The position numbers were made by a program, and so were the translations under genes. The notes below the pieces were generated by a model that was not told the origin of the DNA, did not search any database, and saw only the letters and a program-made list of their open reading frames with translations. Positions 42,041-51,737 of a DNA stretch of 64,000 bases are shown here, one piece after another (the first letter of the stretch is position 1; each line of letters opens with the position of its first letter). The stretch is taken from NCBI GenBank assembly GCA_024235595.1, contig JACKMC010000002.1:124001-188000 (forward strand), given 5' to 3'. This DNA is from Zoogloeaceae bacterium (lineage in GTDB: Bacteria; Pseudomonadota; Gammaproteobacteria; Burkholderiales; Rhodocyclaceae).

Positions 42041-42907
42041 ATGCTTCGAAACGCTTATCTCATTGCCGCCCTGATCGTGGTCGCCGCCGCGATCCTGGTG
42101 GCACGCCAGGTCGCCGGGCCCCACGACGAGCCGCTCGCCTCCCGCCTCGAGAGGGGCGAGGCCTTGCGGGTCGGCTATGCGATCGAGGCACCGTTCGCAT
42201 TTCTTCAAGCGGACGGTTCGATCAGTGGCGAGGCCCCCGAGGTTTTCCGCGAGGTGATGCGTGAGCTGGGCCATTCGCGCGTGGAGTGGTTCTATTCGGA
42301 GTTCGGCAGTCTGCTTCACGAGCTCGCGAGTGGCCGTATCGACGCAATTGTCTGCGGCATGTTCATCACCCCGGAGCGCGCCGCGGCCTTTCGCTTCAGC
42401 CGGCCGACTGCGATCGTGCGGACCGGATTGCTGGTGCGCGCCGGAAACCCCAAGGGCCTTCATGCCCTTGCCGACATTGCCGCTTCGGACGGACTGCGTC
42501 TCGGGGTCCTGGATGGTGCGGTCGAATACGACCAGGCCATGGCGGCGGGCGTGCCCGCCGAGCGGGTGCTGGCCTTTCCCGATCCGGCCACGGCCGCGGG
42601 CGCACTCGCCCACGGGCTGGTCGATGGATTCGCCCTTTCGGCGGTGTCGCTGCGTCATCTGCTCGCCTCGGCGCCTCCCGGTCTGCTCGCCCTGGCGGAA
42701 CCCTTCAGGCCGCCGACCGACGACTCTGCGGCGGGTCATCCCGCCTTCGTCTTCCGCAAAGGCGACGAGGAGCTGGCGGTGCGGGTCGACGAGGCATTGG
42801 CGCGGTTCCTCCGCAGCCCCGCACATCGTACCCTCGTTGCGCGTTTCGGTTTCGACGATGCGGAAATGCCTGCGGTGGCGGGCCCGCGCGGACCTTCTGC
42901 GCAATGA
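42041..42907 (+). CDS. Amino-acid-type periplasmic substrate-binding protein (SBP family 3)
   Basis: 288 aa. The N-terminal hydrophobic segment (AYLIAALIVVAAAILVA) has no clear cleavage site and may be an anchor. The binding-protein core is seen in LRVGYAIEAPFAFLQADGSISGEAPEVFREVMRELG, RIDAIVCGMFITPERAAAFRFSRP and GLRLGVLDGAVEYDQAM. No permease or ATPase gene is near. Its stop overlaps the ATG of the GGDEF-EAL gene, so it is better seen as the ligand-sensing part of that signalling protein than as a transporter part. GGAG lies 6 bases before the ATG. Confidence 0.85.
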   Translation: MLRNAYLIAALIVVAAAILVARQVAGPHDEPLASRLERGEALRVGYAIEAPFAFLQADGSISGEAPEVFREVMRELGHSRVEWFYSEFGSLLHELASGRIDAIVCGMFITPERAAAFRFSRPTAIVRTGLLVRAGNPKGLHALADIAASDGLRLGVLDGAVEYDQAMAAGVPAERVLAFPDPATAAGALAHGLVDGFALSAVSLRHLLASAPPGLLALAEPFRPPTDDSAAGHPAFVFRKGDEELAVRVDEALARFLRSPAHRTLVARFGFDDAEMPAVAGPRGPSAQ

Positions 42908-45900
42908 CCAAGAACCCGTTTTCCGAGTCGCGGCTGCTGCCGGTCGGGCTGGCGTTGCTCATGGTGGCGGTGATGTTGATGCTCGGCTGGTCTCACTACC
43001 GCTGGGATCAGACTTTCGGCGATAGCATCGTGCCGCTCGACCAACTGGCGGATTCGCGCGAAAACAGCTTGGCTGCGGAAGCCTTTGCCGAGCGTCTGTT
43101 GGCGGGGGATTCTTCGATTCATGCCGACCTGGTCTTGGCCAGAGTGCAGCGGGCGCTCGCGTCCTGCAGGCAGTTGCGCGACGGTGCCGGTTCCCTGGCA
43201 GGGATGCACGTCGGCGGGCCGCCGGCGGGCAAGCTGGCGTACGCTGTGGACGACTACTGGGAGGCCCTGAACAGGACCAGCGATGCCCTGCGGCAGCGAA
43301 TCGGCAACGATCAGGCGATCTCGGGGATCGATCTGCGCACTTTGCGGCGGCAGATGGAAAATGCGGCGTCGCGGCTGGAGGGCCTGCTGCTGCAGGATCT
43401 CTATGCGCGACGCCTTGCGCAGCACCGCCTCGATGCTGTGAACGTATCGCTGCTCGGGGTACTCGGCCTGCTGTTGCTGACGGTGGCGAGGCGCGCCGAC
43501 CTGCGCCAGCACAAGGCGCATGAGGCGCTCGCCGCGAGTGAGGAAAGGCTGCGCGCGTTCGTGGCGGCGACGCCGGGCATCAGCTTCCTGATCGATCGCG
43601 AGGGACGCTATCTCGAAGTGTCGGGGCGCGAAGAAAATCTGCTGGCAGTGCCGCGTGAGCAGGCCTTGGGTCGCACCATCGCGGAGATCTTCGAGCCCCG
43701 GCAGGCTCAGGAGTTCATGGGGCTGATCACCGCCGTGCTCGACTCGCAACAGGTCGCGACGCATATCTACGAGTTGGACATTGCCGGAGCGAACCACTGG
43801 TTCGAGGCGCGCATCGCGCCCGCGGGTGGTGCAGATTGGGTGATCTGGCTCTCCTGGGAGGTGACGGAGCGATTGCGCATCGAGCAACGCGAACGTGCGC
43901 TCAGCCGGTTGTATGGTTTCCTCAGCCAGGTGAACCAGGCGATCGTATGGTCGCGCGAGCCGCACATGCTCATGCAGCGCGTGTGCGCCGCGGCGGTGCG
44001 CTACGGTGGCTGGGACATGGCCTGGATGGGCTGGCTGGAGGAAGAGGGGAGATCTCTGCGTGCCGATGAGCGCGCCGGGGCCGAAGGCATCGATACCGCG
44101 GTGCTGCACAGCCCGCTCGATGCGGCCGGCGCGGCGCAGTCAGGGCTTGGCCTGGCGTTGCGCACTGCCCGTGCGGTGCGGGTCCCGGACCTTCGCCGCG
44201 AGGCGGGGCTCCACCCTTGGGGCGAAGCCGCGATCGCCGCCGGCCTGGTCAATTTCTCCGCTGTTCCGCTGCGCCGGGATGGGCGCGTGGTCGGCGCGCT
44301 GTGTCTGCTGTGCGGGGCCACGCCGGGCCTCGAGGAGGCGGAGGAGGGCGCCTTGCTCGATGAGGTGGGGGCGGATCTGTCCTTCGCCCTGACCCAGTTC
44401 CAGCGCGCCTTGGAACACTTGCGAAGCGAAGAGCGCATGCGGCTGCACGCGGCCGCACTCGAGAGCACGCGTGACGGCGTGTTGGTGACCGACCTCGATA
44501 CGACCATCGTCTCGGTGAATCGGGCTTTCACCGAGATTACCGGCTACAGCGAGGACGAAGTGCTCGGCGAGACCCCCGCGCGCTTGAGTTCGGGGCGCCA
44601 TGAAGAGGCTTTCTACCGTGACATGTGGACCCGTCTGCTCGAGCAGGGACATTGGCAGGGCGAGATCTGCAACCGGCGCAAGGATGGCGAGATCTACACC
44701 CAGTGGATGTCGATCAGCGTGGTGCGTGACCCAACGGGCCGCGACAGCCATTACGTCGGGGTATTTACCGATATCACCCACCTCAAGGAAACCGAAGCCC
44801 GCTTGAGCCGGCTGGCCCACTACGATCCGCTGACGGGACTGCCCAACCGGCTGCTCATCCACTCGCGACTCGAGCATGCGCTCGAGATCGCGGAGCGAAC
44901 CGGCTCGCGGGTGGCGGTTCTCTTCATCGATCTGGACAACTTCAAGACGGTCAACGACGGTCTCGGCCATGCCGCTGGTGACGAGCTTCTTGCCGGCGTG
45001 GCGGGGCGACTGCGGACGCGGCTGCGGCGCGAGGATACGCTCGGTCGCCTCGGCGGCGACGAGTTCGTGCTGTTGCTCGAGCGTCTCGACGAACCACAGC
45101 AGGCGGCCGCGGTCGCCCAGGAACTGCTCGACACCCTGGCCATCCCCTTCAGCCTGGCTGGCGGCCACGAAGTCTATGCGCAGGCGAGCGTCGGGATCGG
45201 CCTCTATCCGGACGACGGAGAGCGTGCCGACGCGTTGATCCGCGGTGCCGATGCGGCGATGTACCAGGCCAAACGACAGGGCAGGAATACATACCGCTTC
45301 TACACCGAGGAGCTGACCGCCGCCGCCGGCTCGCGACTGGCGATGGAAACCCGCTTGCGGCGAGCGCTCGAGCAGAACGAGTTCGAGCTGTTCTACCAGC
45401 CGCAGGTGGATCTCCGTGACGGGCGCGTGATCGGGGCCGAAGCGCTGGTGAGGCTGTGCCCCCCGGGACTGGAGGCGATCGGACCCGACACCTTCATTCC
45501 GCTGATGGAGGAAACAGGCCTGATTGCCACACTTGGCGACTGGGTTCAGCGCGAGGTATGCCTGCAAGGCCAGGCCTGGCTTGCAAAGGGACTCGACCCC
45601 GGGGTGCTGGCGGTGAACGTCTCGACCGAGGAGATCCGCCGCGGCGGCGTCGAGCAGCGCCTGGGGGCGATTCTCGCCGACAGCGGTTTCCCGCCGCAGC
45701 GCCTGGAACTGGAGATCACGGAATCCGGGCTGATGGAAAAGGGTGAGCGGGCGGCGGCCTTCCTTGAAGGTCTGCGACGGCTGGGCGTCCATCTGTCGAT
45801 CGACGACTTCGGTACCGGCTATTCGTCGCTCGCCTACCTCAAACGCTTTCCGGTCTCCAAGCTGAAGATCGATCGCAGCTTCATTCATGACATTCCGGGC

Positions 45901-46107
45901 GATCCGAACAGTGTCCAACTCGCCGCGACCATCGTCGCGATGGCGCGCAGCCTGGGTCTGTCGGTGCTCGCCGAGGGCGTCGAAACCGAGGCGCAGCGCG
46001 CCTTCCTGCTGGATCAGCAGTGCGGGGCATACCAGGGTTACTTGTTCAGCGCACCGCTGCCTGCGCACGAGTATGAGGCACAATTCCTGCTCAAAGGCAG
46101 GCGCTGA
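42904..46107 (+). CDS. Membrane PAS-GAF-PAS-GGDEF-EAL c-di-GMP signalling protein
   Basis: 1067 aa. TM1 is near residues 12-30, a periplasmic helical domain follows, and TM2 (VSLLGVLGLLLLTVA) is near 180-195. Then come a PAS domain (residues about 210-325), a GAF-like domain (about 335-500), a second PAS domain (about 515-630), GGDEF and EAL. The GGDEF site is intact (LGGDEFVLL near residue 716, with DLDNFKTVND), as is EAL (GAEALVRL near 844, NVSTEEI, EITES, DDFGTGYSSLAYLKRF, KIDRSFI). Both synthesis and breakdown of c-di-GMP are possible. The ATG overlaps the stop of the binding-protein gene. Confidence 0.93.
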   Translation: MTKNPFSESRLLPVGLALLMVAVMLMLGWSHYRWDQTFGDSIVPLDQLADSRENSLAAEAFAERLLAGDSSIHADLVLARVQRALASCRQLRDGAGSLAGMHVGGPPAGKLAYAVDDYWEALNRTSDALRQRIGNDQAISGIDLRTLRRQMENAASRLEGLLLQDLYARRLAQHRLDAVNVSLLGVLGLLLLTVARRADLRQHKAHEALAASEERLRAFVAATPGISFLIDREGRYLEVSGREENLLAVPREQALGRTIAEIFEPRQAQEFMGLITAVLDSQQVATHIYELDIAGANHWFEARIAPAGGADWVIWLSWEVTERLRIEQRERALSRLYGFLSQVNQAIVWSREPHMLMQRVCAAAVRYGGWDMAWMGWLEEEGRSLRADERAGAEGIDTAVLHSPLDAAGAAQSGLGLALRTARAVRVPDLRREAGLHPWGEAAIAAGLVNFSAVPLRRDGRVVGALCLLCGATPGLEEAEEGALLDEVGADLSFALTQFQRALEHLRSEERMRLHAAALESTRDGVLVTDLDTTIVSVNRAFTEITGYSEDEVLGETPARLSSGRHEEAFYRDMWTRLLEQGHWQGEICNRRKDGEIYTQWMSISVVRDPTGRDSHYVGVFTDITHLKETEARLSRLAHYDPLTGLPNRLLIHSRLEHALEIAERTGSRVAVLFIDLDNFKTVNDGLGHAAGDELLAGVAGRLRTRLRREDTLGRLGGDEFVLLLERLDEPQQAAAVAQELLDTLAIPFSLAGGHEVYAQASVGIGLYPDDGERADALIRGADAAMYQAKRQGRNTYRFYTEELTAAAGSRLAMETRLRRALEQNEFELFYQPQVDLRDGRVIGAEALVRLCPPGLEAIGPDTFIPLMEETGLIATLGDWVQREVCLQGQAWLAKGLDPGVLAVNVSTEEIRRGGVEQRLGAILADSGFPPQRLELEITESGLMEKGERAAAFLEGLRRLGVHLSIDDFGTGYSSLAYLKRFPVSKLKIDRSFIHDIPGDPNSVQLAATIVAMARSLGLSVLAEGVETEAQRAFLLDQQCGAYQGYLFSAPLPAHEYEAQFLLKGRR

Positions 46108-46474
46108 AGCTACCTTCTTTCGGGCTCCGCACTCCTTATCAGGGCTTTCCAGGGTAGATGAGGGCTGGCCATTGAGGGTAAGGTACGCTTATTGCTTCGA
46201 AGAGCGTGACAATTGACGGGCGACCGCGGCGTCTTCCACAACTTGTGCCCGAGGGGCCGAAAACGCCGGGATGCATGCAAGCCGTCTCGTTGCTGCGCCT
46301 GACGCGGCATTGATCTTCTCTTGTTGTGGGGCCCCGTGGCCCAATGAGCGCCGGCGCGGCCTGCGTACTGAATTTGTGACTGGATATGGACTACTTTCTG
46401 CCCTTGTTGGCCCGCGAATCGACCGCAGTGGATTGCCTCGAGAGGCCCGTACCGCTTGCCGGGCGGAGGCCGTC
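46108..46474. other. 367-base gap before the hupK-like gene
   Basis: I see no convincing gene here. Base composition is more AT-rich than the flanks. An open frame in phase with the hupK-like gene reaches back to 46271, but without a ribosome site. No sigma-54 or FNR site was found by eye. It probably holds the promoter of the hupK-hypF pair. Confidence 0.4.
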
Positions 46475-47599
46475 GTGAGTAGCGTCGATTTGACGCCGCT
46501 GCGGCTTGTTGTGGACTGGGATGGCCGCCAGCCGGTGTCCGTCATGGTCGAGAACGACCGTCCTGGCGGGGCCGATCGACTCATCGGTCGCGGTGCCGCC
46601 GAAGCGGCGAAGCTCGCGCCGGTGCTGTTCAGCATCGGCGGGCGCGCCCATGCGGTCGCTGCGAGCGCCGCCGTCAATGCCGCGCGCAGCGGTGAGATGC
46701 ATGTCACGACCGTCGAGGAGGAGCGTGCAGTGGCGGCCGAAGCGGCTCAGGAGCATCTGTGGCGCTTGTTGCTCGACTGGCCTCCGATGTTCGAGCGTCC
46801 CGTGCCGCGTGATCGTTTCGGCAACCTGCACCGGCGTCTTGCGCTGCTCAAGGACGAGAAAGATGCCTACGCCGTGGGTGGGGCGGTGCTCGATATGGTC
46901 GCCCTGGAATTGATGGCCGGCTTCTACCAGACCGTCCGCGGGCCGCGCAACCTGACCGAGTTCGTCGAGCGCTGCCGGCGCGGCGGCAGCGTTGGTGCTG
47001 CGCTGGCCTCGCTGATCGAGGCGGGTTCGTGGGACGGCGAGGGTCATTGCGTGCCGCTGCTGCCGATAGCATCTGCAGCCGATTGGGCGGCATCGCTGGG
47101 CGGCATGCCCGACGAGATCTTCCGCAAGGCGCCTACCTGGCAAGGCGAGCCAATGGAAACCGGTTCGCTCGCCGCCCATCCGGCGCGCCCGCTCGTCGCG
47201 AAGCTGCTGGGGCGCGGGCACAGGATCGCAGCCCGGCTGTTCGCCCGCGTGATGGAGCTTTCGGATTGCGCGAGCCGCTTGCGGCACTCGCTTGCTCCCG
47301 ACCTGCCCGCGCTGGTCGATGCTGCGCCGCTCGGCCCGGCAATGGGAATCTCCAGGGTCGAGACCGCGCGCGGCGTGTTGCTGCATGCCGTCCGGCTCGA
47401 GGGCGAGACGATCGCGGACTATGCCATCATCCTGCCCAGCCTGTGGAATTTCCATCCGAAAGGGCCGTTCGTCAGCGAAGCGCTCACCCGGCAGGGCCCG
47501 AATCGCGAAGCGACGCTCGAACGTCTGCGCTGGCTGGCGCTGTCGCTCGATCCGGGCAAGGCTTTCAACGTCATACTTCGGGATGGTGCCAATGCATGA
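46475..47599 (+). CDS. HupK/HoxV-like hydrogenase maturation protein
   Basis: 374 aa from a GTG at 46475 with GGAGG 6 bases upstream. The sequence looks like a shortened [NiFe]-hydrogenase large subunit: EEERAVAAEAAQEHLWRLLLDWPP in the middle and AIILPSLWNFHPKGPF near the end, but the metal-binding CxxC pairs are missing (the final DPCxxC position reads DPGKAF). That is the pattern of HupK/HoxV, thought to be a scaffold for the Fe(CN)2CO cofactor. HypF, which makes the cyanide ligands, is encoded 78 bases downstream. No structural hydrogenase gene is near. Confidence 0.65.
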   Translation: MSSVDLTPLRLVVDWDGRQPVSVMVENDRPGGADRLIGRGAAEAAKLAPVLFSIGGRAHAVAASAAVNAARSGEMHVTTVEEERAVAAEAAQEHLWRLLLDWPPMFERPVPRDRFGNLHRRLALLKDEKDAYAVGGAVLDMVALELMAGFYQTVRGPRNLTEFVERCRRGGSVGAALASLIEAGSWDGEGHCVPLLPIASAADWAASLGGMPDEIFRKAPTWQGEPMETGSLAAHPARPLVAKLLGRGHRIAARLFARVMELSDCASRLRHSLAPDLPALVDAAPLGPAMGISRVETARGVLLHAVRLEGETIADYAIILPSLWNFHPKGPFVSEALTRQGPNREATLERLRWLALSLDPGKAFNVILRDGANA

Positions 47600-47677
47600 G
47601 AATGCGGTCTGGCCGGCCGAAGAAGCGCAGGGCGGGCGCGTTTGCGCCAGGTCCTGGATTCGCGGCCGGACTAGGGG

Positions 47678-50050
47678 GTGGGCGGTTTGATTTCGGCTGA
47701 ACAGCATGGCGGGCAGATCGAACGCCGCATAATCCGGGTCAGGGGGGTCGTCCAGGGCGTCGGCTTCAGGCCCTTCGTATTCAGGCTCGCACGTGACCTC
47801 GGCTTGTCGGGCCTGGTACGCAACGACGCGGAAGGCGTCGAGATCGAAGCGCAGGGCTTGGCTGGCAACATCTCTGCCCTGCTTGCCCGCCTCTACGGTG
47901 AAGCGCCCATGCTGGCTCGTGTCGATTCGGTCGACTCGGCGCTGGTCGAGGTCGATCCGCTCGATCGCGGCTTCACCATCGGCTCGAGCAAGGGCGGACC
48001 GGTGAACACCATCATCGGCCACGATTCAACGGTCTGCCGCGACTGCCTGGTCGAATTGTTCGATCCGAGCAACCGGCGCTGGCGCCATCCCTTCATCAAT
48101 TGCACCCAGTGCGGGCCGCGCTACACCCTGACCCGGGCCTTGCCCTACGACCGCAGCACCACCAGCATGGCGGACTTCCAGCAATGTCTCGCCTGCCAGG
48201 AGGAATACGACACGCCGCCAAACCGCCGCTTTCATGCCGAGCCCAACGCCTGCCCCGAGTGTGGTCCCAGCCTCGCGCTCCATGAGGCTGCGGGAGTGCG
48301 GGTGGCAACGCGCGATCCGATCGCAGATGTGTTGCTGCGGCTACTCACCGGCGAGATCGTGGCGATCAAGGGCCTGGGCGGCTTCCATCTGGCCTGCGAT
48401 GCGCGCAATCCCGAAGCGGTCGAGCGCCTGCGCGCTGTGAAGGGGCGGGGAGCCAAACCCTTTGCGGTGATGGTCGCCAATCGCGCCTCGGCGCGACACT
48501 GGGCGCGGATGTCGTTGCCCGAGGAGCTTGCGCTCGACAGTGCCGAGCGACCGATCGTGGTCTGCGAAAAGCGCCCCAGTGCGGACTACGAACTGTGGGG
48601 GGTTGCGCCCGAGCTGGCCGGGATCGGTCTGATGCTGCCCTCGTCGCCGATTCATTATCTGCTCTTCCATGACAACGCAGGCCGTCCGGCCGGACCGCAT
48701 TGGCTCGATGTCGAACAGGATCTGGCGCTGGTCATGACCTCCGCCAATCCGGGTGGCGAGCCGTTGCTCATCGACAACACAGAGACGATGCGCCGCCTCG
48801 CCGGGATCGCAGACGCCTACCTCATCCATGATCGCAACATCGTGGTGCGCTGTGATGACTCGCTGGTGATCGCGGCGCCCGGGGCGCCCGCCACCATCGA
48901 GCCGCGCTTGCATTTCCTGCGTCGAGCAAGGGGATACACGCCACGGACGATCCGCCTCGACTGCAAGATGCCGCCAGTGCTCGGACTGGGGGCGTATCTG
49001 AAGAGCACGGTGTGCCTGACCCGCGGCGACGAGGCCTTCCTGTCGCAACACATCGGCGACCTCGACAACCCGAGTACCCGCCACTCGCTGGAGGAGGCGA
49101 TCGAGCACTTGCAGACCATCGTCGCGGTGAGCCCGGAGGCGATCGCTCACGATCTCAACCCCGACTTCCACTCCACCCAGGTCGCGCTCGCGATGGCGGA
49201 CCGGTTTGGCATCCCGGCCGTCGCGGTGCAGCATCACCATGCCCACATTGCCGCGGTGCTGGCTGAGCATGCATGCCCCACGGCCGTCCTCGGTTTGGCG
49301 CTGGACGGCTATGGGTTCGGCACGGACGGTGCCGCATGGGGGGGCGAACTGCTGCGGGTGGACGGGGCGGGGTTCGAGCGTGTCGGCCACCTGAGCGCGC
49401 TGCCGATGCCCGGGGGCGATGCCGCAGCGAGAGAGCCGTGGCGCATGGCAGCGTCAGTCATGCACCAGCTTGGTGCGGGCGACCGGATCGCGGGGCGTTT
49501 TTCAGGCCAGCCGGCGGCGCCCATGCTGGCGAGCGTGCTCGACAAACCGCACCTGTGTCCCGCATCGACCAGCCTCGGCCGGGTCTTCGACGCCGCAGCG
49601 GGTTTGCTGGGCGTGTGCGAGGTGATGAGCTATGAGGGCGAGGCTGCGATGCGCCTGGAGAGCCTGTCGAGCCGCTACGGGGCCGCCCTGGCCGTTCCGG
49701 TGGGATGGCGGGCAGATTCTCACGCAGGTGGAATCGATCTCGATCTGATGCCGCTGCTGGCTTCGCTCGTCGATGAGCGCAATCCTGCCCGTGGCGCGGC
49801 GGCCTTTCACGCCACCCTGCTTGCGGCGCTGGAGGCCTGGGTCGTCCAGGCGTCGCGGCGCTACGGCATTCGTACTGTTGTGTTGGCTGGCGGTTGCTTC
49901 GCCAACCGCCAGCTAGCGTTCTCGCTGCCGCGCAGGCTGGCCGGCCGCGGACTCACCGTTCTCGCTGCCCGACAGGCGCCGTGCAACGACGGCGCGATCT
50001 CCCTGGGGCAAGCCTGGGTGGCAGGCCGGCACTTGCTCGGCGGCGCCTGA
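47678..50050 (+). CDS. hypF: HypF carbamoyltransferase for [NiFe]-hydrogenase maturation
   Basis: 790 aa. Domains in order: acylphosphatase (VRGVVQGVGFRPFVFRLA), two zinc-finger CxxC pairs (CRDC with CTQC; CLAC with CPEC), a YrdC-like domain (GGFHLACDARNPEAVERLR, then MLPSSPIHYLLF), and a Kae1-like domain with the metal motif HHHAH near residue 518 and ALDGYGFGTDG. It makes the carbamoyl adenylate used to build CN ligands. No ATG fits; GTG at 47678 or TTG at 47687 must be the start, and the ribosome site is ambiguous. Confidence 0.95.
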   Translation: MGGLISAEQHGGQIERRIIRVRGVVQGVGFRPFVFRLARDLGLSGLVRNDAEGVEIEAQGLAGNISALLARLYGEAPMLARVDSVDSALVEVDPLDRGFTIGSSKGGPVNTIIGHDSTVCRDCLVELFDPSNRRWRHPFINCTQCGPRYTLTRALPYDRSTTSMADFQQCLACQEEYDTPPNRRFHAEPNACPECGPSLALHEAAGVRVATRDPIADVLLRLLTGEIVAIKGLGGFHLACDARNPEAVERLRAVKGRGAKPFAVMVANRASARHWARMSLPEELALDSAERPIVVCEKRPSADYELWGVAPELAGIGLMLPSSPIHYLLFHDNAGRPAGPHWLDVEQDLALVMTSANPGGEPLLIDNTETMRRLAGIADAYLIHDRNIVVRCDDSLVIAAPGAPATIEPRLHFLRRARGYTPRTIRLDCKMPPVLGLGAYLKSTVCLTRGDEAFLSQHIGDLDNPSTRHSLEEAIEHLQTIVAVSPEAIAHDLNPDFHSTQVALAMADRFGIPAVAVQHHHAHIAAVLAEHACPTAVLGLALDGYGFGTDGAAWGGELLRVDGAGFERVGHLSALPMPGGDAAAREPWRMAASVMHQLGAGDRIAGRFSGQPAAPMLASVLDKPHLCPASTSLGRVFDAAAGLLGVCEVMSYEGEAAMRLESLSSRYGAALAVPVGWRADSHAGGIDLDLMPLLASLVDERNPARGAAAFHATLLAALEAWVVQASRRYGIRTVVLAGGCFANRQLAFSLPRRLAGRGLTVLAARQAPCNDGAISLGQAWVAGRHLLGGA

Positions 50051-50118
50051 GGATCTGGCCGCGGCAGGCCGCCGCGTCATGCGCGCCGTCCGGTGCCAGG
50101 TGCGGCTGTGGTGCCGAA

Positions 50119-50415
50119 TCAGTTGTAGTTGTCACGCCGATTGCTGGCCTGCTCGATCGCATGGTCGAGCATTCTTGCGGTCGCCTCGATCCCTTCGACC
50201 TCGGCCGATTCTTCAATCATGTGGTAGGCCAGCACCAGCAAGCCGCGCATTTTCTTGAAGGCGCGTTCGTTGCTGCAGCCAACGGGCGACTGATTTTCGA
50301 GAACCGCCTGCACCACCCCCGCCTCAAGCAGCCGAACGCCGCAAAGCATGGAGAGGCGCACGAGCTCGGTCGCCAGATCATCCAGATCTTTATCGAAATG
50401 TAAAAAGGAGGACAT
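50119..50415 (-). CDS. Hypothetical 98-aa helical protein
   Basis: The ATG at 50415 has GGAG at 8 bases. A helical, soluble protein with two Cys, MLCGVRLLEAGVVQAVLENQSPVGCS, and a helix LVLAYHMIEESAEVEGIEATARMLDHAIEQASN. No family recognised and no neighbour on its strand. Convergent with hypF. Confidence 0.55.
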   Translation of the reverse strand: MSSFLHFDKDLDDLATELVRLSMLCGVRLLEAGVVQAVLENQSPVGCSNERAFKKMRGLLVLAYHMIEESAEVEGIEATARMLDHAIEQASNRRDNYN

Positions 50416-50603
50416 CTTCAAGGCTCCGGGGCGAAAGCGTGAGAAACTGGGTTCAGAGTATGCTGCATTGCAGCAACAAAGCGCCAGTATTTTGACTCAT
50501 CGAAACGGAATGGTTCAATTTTTCCGGCTGTTTTCTCGTGTCAGGGGTGGGTTGTGCGATGCGGGAAACATGCCGGATCCGGACCGCTTGCAAGGAGCCG
50601 AAC

Positions 50604-51635
50604 ATGCGCTTGAAACGATTACCTTCGAAGCCGCGAATCTGCCTCGCATTGCAGGGCGGTGGTGCTCATGGGGCCTTCACCTGGGGCGTACTCGATTTTC
50701 TGCTCGAAGCGAGCGACCTGCAATTCGAAGGCGTGAGTGGAACCAGCGCGGGTGCGATGAACGCGGTTGTGCTGGCCGATGGCCTGATGAAAGGCGGGCG
50801 TGATGGCGCGCGCGCGGCGCTGGCCGAATTCTGGCGCGAGGTCGCTGCGAGTGTGCCCTTCGAGGTGGCGGTGCGCACACTCGATGGCGAAAGTGTGACC
50901 CTCACGCCGGCCATGAAGATGATGATGGGCTGGACCAGCCTGTTTTCGCCGTACGAACTCAATCCCTTCGATCTCAATCCGCTGCGCAAGTTGGTGACAC
51001 GCATGGTGGATTTCGAGCGGCTGCGCAGGCGCAGTCCGGTGAAGCTGTTCATCGCCGCCACCGCTGCCAATACCGGGCGTCTGCGGCTTTTCAAGGAGCA
51101 CGAGCTGACGGTCGACTCGATCCTGGCTTCGGCCTGCCTGCCGAGCATCCACCATTCGGTCGAGATCGATGGCGAGCCGTACTGGGATGGTGGCTTCACG
51201 GCCAACCCCGCGGTCTTCCCGCTTTTCTACGAGTGTCCCGGCCGCGACATCCTGCTGGTTCTCATCAACCCCTTGCGGCACCGGGACACGCCCCGCAGCG
51301 CCGAGGAAATCCGCACTCGCAGCCGTGAACTCGGCTTCAGCGCGAACTTCCTGCGCGAGATGCGGATGTTTGCCCACGCCCGCCAGTTCGCGAACGAGCA
51401 GCCTTGGTGGGCTCGGGGGCGCTTCGAGCGCCGGCTGCTGGGGACGAATTTCCATCTCATCGAGGCCAGTGAAGCGATGGCCGGGCTGTCGTCCGATACC
51501 AAGCTCGCGGCGCACGGGCCGTTTCTCGAGCAATTGCGCGAGCTGGGTAGAGCCAGGGCGAGCAGTTGGCTAAGCCACAACGCTTCTCTCGTCGGAAGCA
51601 GGTCCTCGGTAGAGCTGGCGGGGCTGTTCATGTAG
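50604..51635 (+). CDS. Patatin-like phospholipase
   Basis: 343 aa. The oxyanion loop is GGGAHGAF (residues 18-25), the nucleophile elbow is GTSAG with Ser48, and the catalytic Asp is in DGGFTANP (Asp195). This is the Ser/Asp dyad fold of patatins, so it should cleave acyl esters of lipids. No signal peptide. AAGGAG lies 5-6 bases before the ATG. It lies about 100 bases upstream of vgrG; whether it is a type VI effector or an unrelated cytosolic lipase (RssA-like) is not settled by the sequence. Confidence 0.9.
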   Translation: MRLKRLPSKPRICLALQGGGAHGAFTWGVLDFLLEASDLQFEGVSGTSAGAMNAVVLADGLMKGGRDGARAALAEFWREVAASVPFEVAVRTLDGESVTLTPAMKMMMGWTSLFSPYELNPFDLNPLRKLVTRMVDFERLRRRSPVKLFIAATAANTGRLRLFKEHELTVDSILASACLPSIHHSVEIDGEPYWDGGFTANPAVFPLFYECPGRDILLVLINPLRHRDTPRSAEEIRTRSRELGFSANFLREMRMFAHARQFANEQPWWARGRFERRLLGTNFHLIEASEAMAGLSSDTKLAAHGPFLEQLRELGRARASSWLSHNASLVGSRSSVELAGLFM

Positions 51636-51681
51636 CACCGCGCGGCCCGAGAAGCGGGGGCGCGGCCCTCGGAAAATGATT

Positions 51682-51710
51682 TTGTCATTTTTGTGGAATT
51701 GACATAGCAT
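51682..51710 (+). promoter_or_regulatory. Sigma-70-like promoter before vgrG
   Basis: TTGTCA at 51682-51687 and TAGCAT at 51705-51710 are 17 bases apart, in an AT-rich patch (51670-51715) within GC-rich surroundings. The vgrG ATG follows after 27 bases. An AAAATGA/TCATTTT inverted repeat (51673-51691) overlaps the -35. Confidence 0.5.
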
Positions 51711-51737
51711 TGCCGTTCTTGTGCACCGGTGCCCTTG

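Noticed and set aside
44140..46083. 647-codon minus-strand frame opposite the GGDEF-EAL gene
   Set aside because: Antisense shadow of a gene with intact GGDEF and EAL motifs; no motif of its own.
46271..46474. N-terminal extension of the hupK-like gene
   Set aside because: The extension has no ribosome site and its sequence is unlike a hydrogenase subunit, while the GTG at 46475 has a good ribosome site.
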